Shown in pieces: positions 57,747-64,000 of a DNA stretch of 64,000 nucleotides. How positions within the stretch are numbered: position 1 is the stretch's first letter; each line of letters begins with the position of its first letter. A program made the translations under genes and the position numbers. The DNA comes from Bacteroidota bacterium (GTDB taxonomy: Bacteria > Bacteroidota > Bacteroidia > Chitinophagales > Chitinophagaceae): NCBI GenBank assembly GCA_026391125.1, contig JAPLEO010000148.1, positions 1 to 64,000 of the forward strand. Reading direction: 5' to 3'. Below the pieces are notes generated by a model that worked only from the letters and a program-made list of their open reading frames with translations, made no database searches and had not been told where the DNA came from.

Positions 57747-58595
57747 ATGGGTTTTTTTACTAAAATATCGAATTCGGATTCAAGTACAGAAATGACTTTC
57801 TTTGATCATATTGATGAATTAAGAAGGCACTTATTCAGATCTGTGATTGCGATTTTAATTGGATCCATTTTTGTTGGCTATTACAATAAGTTTATCATTC
57901 GAAATATCTTAATGGGTCCCATTCATTCTGATTTTGTGACCTATCGTTACTTGTGTTCGCTCGGAAAATTTTTAAAAATGGGTGATTCACTTTGCTTAAA
58001 CACGGTGAGCATAAAAATGCAAAGCAATGCGGTAGCGGGTCAGTTCAATGTTTTCCTAAACGTGATCTTGATTGGTGGTTTAATCATTGCTTTTCCATAT
58101 GTGTTCTGGCAGTTCTGGAGATTTGTAAAGCCTGCTTTAAAAAACAATGAACTGAAAGGAACCCGCGGAGTTATTTTTTGGGTTTCATTGCTTTTTTTCA
58201 TTGGAATATTATTCGGTTATTATGTAATTGCTCCATACACCATTAATTTCTTTGCCGGTTTTCAAATTGATGAAAGCATCGAAAATTTTTGGACCATTGC
58301 TAGTTACTTTAATACCATGATGCCGTTGGTACTTGGTTCTGGTTTAATGTTTCAGCTTCCATTAGTATTGTATTTTCTAGCAAAGATTGAAGTAGTTAGT
58401 TCTACATTCTTGAAAAAATATCGCAAGCATGCTATAATGGTAATTACAATTGTTGTTTCCATTATCACACCTCCAGATATTTTGAGTACAATCATTTGTA
58501 GTATCCCGTTGATCTTTTTATATGAGATCAGTATCTTCTTAATTGTAGGAATAGAAAAAAAGCGGAAAATAGCTGAGGCAAAAGAATGGAGTTAA
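57747..58595 (+). CDS. tatC: twin-arginine translocase subunit TatC
   Basis: ATG 57747 gives 282 residues (upstream in-frame codons overlap the terminator). Six helices are visible, with the cytoplasmic signature EMTFFDHIDELRRHLFRSV near residue 16, and FPYVFWQFWRFVKPAL with the conserved loop residues after helix 2. Helix 5-6 region has PPDILSTIICSIPLIFLYEIS. TatC recognises the twin-arginine signal. A first periplasmic loop of about 55 residues (NILMGPIHSDFVTYRYLCSLGKFLKMGDSLCLN) is longer than in E. coli and has two cysteines. Confidence 0.94.
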   Translation: MGFFTKISNSDSSTEMTFFDHIDELRRHLFRSVIAILIGSIFVGYYNKFIIRNILMGPIHSDFVTYRYLCSLGKFLKMGDSLCLNTVSIKMQSNAVAGQFNVFLNVILIGGLIIAFPYVFWQFWRFVKPALKNNELKGTRGVIFWVSLLFFIGILFGYYVIAPYTINFFAGFQIDESIENFWTIASYFNTMMPLVLGSGLMFQLPLVLYFLAKIEVVSSTFLKKYRKHAIMVITIVVSIITPPDILSTIICSIPLIFLYEISIFLIVGIEKKRKIAEAKEWS

Positions 58596-58617
58596 TTAGT
58601 CAGTAAAAAAAATCACA

Positions 58618-60048
58618 TTGTTTTCATTTCAATCCATAAATCAGTATCATTCATTTTTAGAAAAAAATGAAGATGGTTGCAGCATTGCAGTGAACCATTA
58701 TTTATCGGAAATTGAAAAAAAGAAACAGCTCAATGCCTTCTTGGAAGTATATACTAATGAAGTAATTCAACGTGCAAAAGAATTAGATGAAAAACGCAAA
58801 GCCGGAAAACCAATCGGCAAAATGCACGGAGTTATAGTTGGACTAAAAGATGTGATCTGCTATAAAGGACATACCGTTTCAGCCGGTTCCAAAATCTTAG
58901 AAAATTTCAAATCAATTTATAGCGCTACTGTTGTTGAAAAATTATTGCAGGAAGATGCCATTATCATTGGCCGACAAAACTGCGATGAATTTGCAATGGG
59001 TAGTAGTAGCGAGAACTCTGCTTTTGGACCCGTTAGAAATGCTTTGGATGAGTCTCGAGTACCGGGAGGATCATCGGGTGGTTCGGCAGTAGGTGTTCAA
59101 GCAGGATTAACAATGATCAGCCTAGGAAGTGATACGGGCGGCTCTGTTCGTCAGCCCGCAGATTTCTGTGGTGTAGTTGGATTAAAGCCTAGCTATGGCA
59201 GGATCTCGCGCTATGGTTTGATTGCCTATGCTTCCTCATTTGATCAGATCGGAATCTTTTCTAAAACGATAGAAGATGCAGCACTTTGTTTAGCAGTAAT
59301 TTCAGGAGCAGATGATTTTGATAGTACTGTTTCAGAAAAACCAGTACCAGCTTATGCATCTGAACTTGTGGCCGCTCCTCGTAAATATCGGATCGCTTAT
59401 TTTAGACAGGCTTTTGAACATCCAGGTCTCGACCCGATCATGAGAACCGCAATTACAGATCTGATCGATCGTTTAAAACAAGAAGGACATACTGTTGATC
59501 CCATTGAATTTGAATACCTCAAGCATATTGTACCAACCTATTATGTATTAACAACTGCAGAAGCATCGAGTAACCTTTCTCGCTTCGATGCGGTACGTTT
59601 TGGTTATCGTGCACCCTTAGTAAGTTCTGAGTTAAATGATATGTATAAGGCTTCTAGAAGTGCTGGTTTCGGAAAAGAAGTACAAAGAAGAATCATGCTG
59701 GGCACATTTGTGTTGAGTTCTGGATACTTCGATGCTTATTTTACAAAAGCACAACAAGTAAGAAGAATTCTGTACAACAAATCGGTGGATGTGTTCAAAG
59801 ATTATGAAGCTATCATTTCACCAACGGTTCCTTCTACCGCGTTCAAGATCGGAGAAAAATCAGATGATCAGGTGGCCATGTTCTTAGCAGATATTTATAC
59901 CGTGTTTGCCAACTTGGTTGGTATTCCCGCCATTTCGATTCCACTGTTTACCCATGAAAACGGCATGCCATTTGGTTTGCAGATCATGACCAATCATTTT
60001 GAAGAGACCAAGATGCTTCAACTATCTGAGCAGCTAATTAGCTCTTAA
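58618..60048 (+). CDS. gatA: Asp/Glu-tRNA amidotransferase subunit A
   Basis: The 476-residue amidase provides ammonia from glutamine to convert misacylated Glu-tRNA(Gln) or Asp-tRNA(Asn) within GatCAB. The start is TTG at 58618: the frame closes at TAG 8 codons upstream with no ATG/GTG between, and FSFQSINQYHSFL is the family's beginning. With this start the Ser-cisSer-Lys triad falls at K77, S152 and S176, two less than in Staphylococcus aureus GatA. GGSSGGSAVGVQAG and DTGGSVRQPADFCG surround it. gatB and gatC are not here. Confidence 0.95.
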   Translation: MFSFQSINQYHSFLEKNEDGCSIAVNHYLSEIEKKKQLNAFLEVYTNEVIQRAKELDEKRKAGKPIGKMHGVIVGLKDVICYKGHTVSAGSKILENFKSIYSATVVEKLLQEDAIIIGRQNCDEFAMGSSSENSAFGPVRNALDESRVPGGSSGGSAVGVQAGLTMISLGSDTGGSVRQPADFCGVVGLKPSYGRISRYGLIAYASSFDQIGIFSKTIEDAALCLAVISGADDFDSTVSEKPVPAYASELVAAPRKYRIAYFRQAFEHPGLDPIMRTAITDLIDRLKQEGHTVDPIEFEYLKHIVPTYYVLTTAEASSNLSRFDAVRFGYRAPLVSSELNDMYKASRSAGFGKEVQRRIMLGTFVLSSGYFDAYFTKAQQVRRILYNKSVDVFKDYEAIISPTVPSTAFKIGEKSDDQVAMFLADIYTVFANLVGIPAISIPLFTHENGMPFGLQIMTNHFEETKMLQLSEQLISS

Positions 60049-60136
60049 TCAAACACTTAGGATTTAAAACCTACCCTTTCACATAGCATTAAGTTATTTG
60101 GCACTAATTTTGCAAATCATAGCAAAATTAAAAACC

Positions 60137-61201
60137 ATGAAGTGGTTCGGCATTTCCATTCAAACACGGCTCTCTATCTCCCAATTTATATTGGGTGCTT
60201 TTGCTGTGTTGGCAGGTGCCGTTGGAACCATGAGTTTTGTGACAGATCCTTCTTATAGAGAAAAGCCATCAATTGATACAACAAAAGACAAGTACGGCTT
60301 TCAAAGTCTTTTTGTGGCCAATAAGTTTGATGCATCAAAACCTTATATCAATCAATTAAATCCACAAGCTGTTTCATTTGTGCAGGAGTATATCCGCAAG
60401 CAAGGAAAAGAATTGGATCGTATGAAAACTTGGGGCAAGCCCTATTTTGATCTCTACGATAATATTCTGACCATGTATGGAATTCCCAAGGAGATGAAAT
60501 ATTTGAGTGTGATTGAAAGTCATTTACAACCCGGATTGGTTTCATGGGCAGGTGCGGTGGGACCATGGCAGTTGATGGATTATGAAGCAAAGCGATATGG
60601 TTTGCGAGTGGGTGTGAACGATGAGCGGATGGATTTTTATAAGAGTACCCATGTGGCCGCAAAACTGATGAAAGAATTGTACGCAGAATTTGGAGATTGG
60701 TTATTAGTTGTTGCAGCGTATAATGGTGGAGCAGGTAGGGTAAGACAATGTATCAGAAAATCTGGAAGCAGAGACTTTTGGGTATTGCAATATTATTTGA
60801 AAGAAGAAACACGCACGCATGTTAAGAAATTTATTGCAACGCATTATGTGTTTGAAGGTACAGGAGGTTGGACAACACTTACTGCAGAAGAAACCGTAAA
60901 AGTAAAAGCAGCTCAGATCTCAGATAATCAGCAAGTAAGTTTAACACCCGAAGAAACTGCCAATACCACTACTGTGAATTTGAGTGGTAGATATAATTCA
61001 ATGGTAGTTACTAATGGACTTGCGATGGAGATCAGTCAGTTCAATAAATGGAACCCTGGTTTTGATAAAACCCTTGCTGAGGGCAAGTCGTACAGTATGC
61101 GCATCGCAAAAGACAAGCTTCCCTTATTCGAATCAAAGAAAAGCCAGATCTTAATGGAATCCTTTCGGGTATTGATCGAAGGCACTACAGTTTCAAAATA
61201 A
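60137..61201 (+). CDS. MltD-like lytic transglycosylase
   Basis: ATG 60137 gives 354 residues with an N-terminal hydrophobic anchor (about 14-32, ISQFILGAFAVLAGAVGTMSF). The SLT domain (about 105-230) has the catalytic Glu in LSVIESHLQPGLVSWAGAVGPWQLM, then KSTHVAAKLMKELY and VVAAYNGGAGRVRQ. The C-terminal 100 residues (LSGRYNSMVVTNGLAMEISQFNKWNPG) resemble a LysM-like or MltD C-terminal part, but are too divergent to name. It cleaves peptidoglycan glycan strands. TAATTTTG at 60105-60112 may be its -7 box. Confidence 0.88.
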   Translation: MKWFGISIQTRLSISQFILGAFAVLAGAVGTMSFVTDPSYREKPSIDTTKDKYGFQSLFVANKFDASKPYINQLNPQAVSFVQEYIRKQGKELDRMKTWGKPYFDLYDNILTMYGIPKEMKYLSVIESHLQPGLVSWAGAVGPWQLMDYEAKRYGLRVGVNDERMDFYKSTHVAAKLMKELYAEFGDWLLVVAAYNGGAGRVRQCIRKSGSRDFWVLQYYLKEETRTHVKKFIATHYVFEGTGGWTTLTAEETVKVKAAQISDNQQVSLTPEETANTTTVNLSGRYNSMVVTNGLAMEISQFNKWNPGFDKTLAEGKSYSMRIAKDKLPLFESKKSQILMESFRVLIEGTTVSK

Positions 61202-61228
61202 ATTTTACAGCAACAATATGTTGCACAA

Positions 61229-61266
61229 AAAAAATGTTGAACTGGTTCCCCAATTCAACATTTTTT
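61229..61266. terminator. bidirectional terminator
   Basis: AAAAAATGTTGAA (61229-61241) is perfectly paired with 61254-61266 around a 12-base loop. It serves the convergent transglycosylase and Asp-rich genes. Confidence 0.9.
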
Positions 61267-61282
61267 ATTTCAATCTATTTAA

Positions 61283-61735
61283 TTAGAAATCATCATCGTC
61301 GTCATCGTCGAAGCCGCTATCCTTATCGTTAAACAGATCGAATTCTTTAAAGTCTTCGTCTAGTTTAAAGTCGTCTTCTTCGGCTTTTTTCTTTGTACCA
61401 GCACTTGGTGCTTTTTTACCCTTACTTTTTGGAATGTCGAATTCGTCGAAGTCTGGATCCCAGTCATCTTCTTCTTCGGGTTTTTCCCAATCGTCTTCCA
61501 TGTCTACATCATCATCGTCGTCGTCATCATCACCTTTCGATTTTTTCGACGAAGCTTTAGTAGCGCCTTTTTTAGCGGGTTTAACGTCCAACGCATCATC
61601 ATCGTCGTCGTCTAAATCATCATCATCATCTTCCAATTGTTTTTTACTTTTTGGAGATGGTTTTGCATCGGCATTCTTTGCCGGTGTTGTCTTTGGAGTA
61701 GAGGATTTGCTATCCTTATCAGATTTCGCTGCCAT
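61283..61735 (-). CDS. Asp-rich, intrinsically disordered protein
   Basis: The 150-residue protein alternates Lys/Ser/Pro/Ala-rich basic blocks with four runs of 5-8 Asp, and ends GFDDDDDDDF. Aromatic residues are confined to acidic short motifs (DDWEKPEEEDDWDPDFDEFDIP, EFDLFNDKDSGF). No fold is predicted. Similar acidic proteins exist in Chitinophagaceae (from memory), and the C-terminal patches look like short binding motifs. Cation buffering or DNA-mimic-like binding are only guesses. Read on the other strand, the same DNA gives a poly-Ser frame, which I take as an artefact. It follows purA on the same strand after 89 bases. Confidence 0.7.
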   Translation of the reverse strand: MAAKSDKDSKSSTPKTTPAKNADAKPSPKSKKQLEDDDDDLDDDDDDALDVKPAKKGATKASSKKSKGDDDDDDDDVDMEDDWEKPEEEDDWDPDFDEFDIPKSKGKKAPSAGTKKKAEEDDFKLDEDFKEFDLFNDKDSGFDDDDDDDF

Positions 61736-61824
61736 ATTCTAATAAGATTATTGCGTAAATTTTAAACGCAAAATTGTAATAAACAAAAATATTTTTCTTT
61801 TTCTTTTTAAAAATAAAAAATTTC

Positions 61825-63168
<1,344 letters not shown>

Positions 63169-63204
63169 TTACTAGCAATTTTGAATAAAATGTGCAAATC
63201 CTTA

Positions 63205-64000
63205 TTAGGCAGGTGTTTCTGTGTCAAAACGATCAACTGTTTGTATTCCCTTCAATTGCTTTAATCGTTCCACTAATTCTTCTAATTCTTCTTTATCGTG
63301 CACAAATACTTTAATGGTTCCTCTGAAAATTCCTTCTGACGATTCAATAGTGAGGGCTGCAATATTTACACGCATGTCTCCACTAATGATATTGGTGATT
63401 TTATTAATAACCCCAACATCATCCATTCCAATAATTTTTAAACCAGTTAAGAAACTGATCTCTTTATTCTTGGCCCATTTGGTTTTTACAACACGATGTC
63501 CATAGTTGGCCATTAATTGTGTTGCATTCGGACAAGTAGTTCGGTGAATGATCAATCCTTTTCCCGTACTTACAAAACCAAAAACGTCATCGCCTGGAAT
63601 AGGGTTACAACATTTTGCCAAATTGTAAACGATCTTATCACTGCTCTCTCCGAATATGATCAGCTCTGAATCTTTTTTAGAAAAATGTTTTGCATGATTA
63701 TGATCAATGTTCAATTCATGGATCACTGGTTTTGGTCTAGGATGATCGATACGATCGCCAATCAAAATAAAATCTTTCAACTCTTTTAAGTCGATCGATT
63801 TCGTTGCAATTTTATACAATAGATCAAGCTGTGAAGGAACTTTATAAAAGTGAACTAGTTCATCAATATTGTGTTGATTCACTGCTGCACCAATACCTTC
63901 TAGTTTTCGTTGCAGTGTATATTTTCCATCTTCAGCGATCTTTCTTTTTTCTTCACGAAGTGCATCCTTGATCTTGCTTTTTGCTTTGGCTGTAACAACT
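63205..64000 (-). CDS. RelA/SpoT (p)ppGpp synthetase/hydrolase, C-terminal part only
   Basis: The last 264 codons are visible; the gene continues past the right edge of the window (5' end missing). From the edge the frame reads VTAKAKSKIKDALREEKRK (helical domain). Then come the Cys-containing regulatory segment LAKCCNPIPGDDVFGFVSTGKGLIIHRTTCPNA and the ACT domain (LKIIGMDDVGVINKITNIISGDMRVNIAALTIES). These match the regulatory half of long RelA/SpoT proteins that control the stringent response. The synthetase and hydrolase domains lie outside. The internal ATG-like GTG near 63882 is not a start. It ends 117 bases before the purA start. Confidence 0.93.
   Translation of the reverse strand, partial: VVTAKAKSKIKDALREEKRKIAEDGKYTLQRKLEGIGAAVNQHNIDELVHFYKVPSQLDLLYKIATKSIDLKELKDFILIGDRIDHPRPKPVIHELNIDHNHAKHFSKKDSELIIFGESSDKIVYNLAKCCNPIPGDDVFGFVSTGKGLIIHRTTCPNATQLMANYGHRVVKTKWAKNKEISFLTGLKIIGMDDVGVINKITNIISGDMRVNIAALTIESSEGIFRGTIKVFVHDKEELEELVERLKQLKGIQTVDRFDTETPA

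Noticed and set aside
61434..61742. Poly-serine frame opposite the Asp-rich gene
   Set aside because: Serine runs arise from reading the reverse complement of GAT/GAC repeats; it has no signal, fold or neighbour support.

Overview
The window reads as chromosomal DNA of a Bacteroidota bacterium, most likely of the Chitinophagaceae type (inference). The gliding/type IX secretion block gldK-gldL-gldM-gldN is complete. There are several Bacteroidota-restricted families (DUF4271, DUF4783, a CusA-TolC fusion, a membrane-spanning anti-sigma-like protein next to an ECF sigma factor), promoters carry the Bacteroidota -7 box TAnnTTTG, Shine-Dalgarno sequences are essentially absent, and base composition is AT-rich. 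I found no tRNA, rRNA, CRISPR array or intact insertion sequence.

Layout: 1-1.8 kb is a decayed stretch: a possible integrase start at the very edge with a tandem repeat, a 5'-truncated NTF2-like fragment, and an M24 peptidase-like gene broken by an in-frame stop. 1.8-4.2 kb holds an exported glutamate-racemase-like protein and an acyltransferase. 4.4-10.4 kb is a heavy-metal efflux operon: small exported protein, RND pump fused to its own TolC-like outer-membrane factor, and adaptor lipoprotein. It ends in a nested inverted repeat. 10.5-17.4 kb holds a small membrane-protein operon (MarC, DUF2752, TM2), an amino-acid permease with a PLP lyase, and a TolC plus adaptor pair lacking its transporter. 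17.4-23.6 kb is housekeeping (gpsA, hemW, DUF4271, hemD, YyaL-like). 23.8-28.7 kb is gldKLMN.

28.8-33.4 kb, all on the minus strand, runs ECF sigma factor, a protein with one inner-membrane helix and a C-terminal beta-barrel, a lipoprotein, then uvrC only 9 bases further. 33.7-41.9 kb carries a TonB receptor, DUF2721, an ABC exporter, YkuK, engB, a haem-binding protein and gpmI. 42-51.8 kb carries DUF4783, nadC, a SUI1 factor, dnaX, an epimerase, an acyltransferase-fold protein, an L,D-transpeptidase, rsmE and dnaB.

A 450-base gap between the divergent dnaB and pheT contains a cluster of near-consensus DnaA boxes beside an AT-rich tract, an origin-like arrangement. 52.2-61.2 kb is mostly rightward: pheT, a coiled-coil protein with zapA, rny, rplS, tatA, tatC, gatA and a lytic transglycosylase. 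The window closes leftward with an Asp-rich protein, purA and the C-terminal part of a RelA/SpoT enzyme.

The most interesting signals are: a run of ten A residues inside a perfect hairpin at the domain III boundary of dnaX, where slippage either way would at once yield a short gamma-like product; the ECF sigma factor, trans-envelope anti-sigma-like protein, lipoprotein and uvrC cluster; the origin-like dnaB-pheT gap; and the broken, metal-ligand-poor M24 gene.
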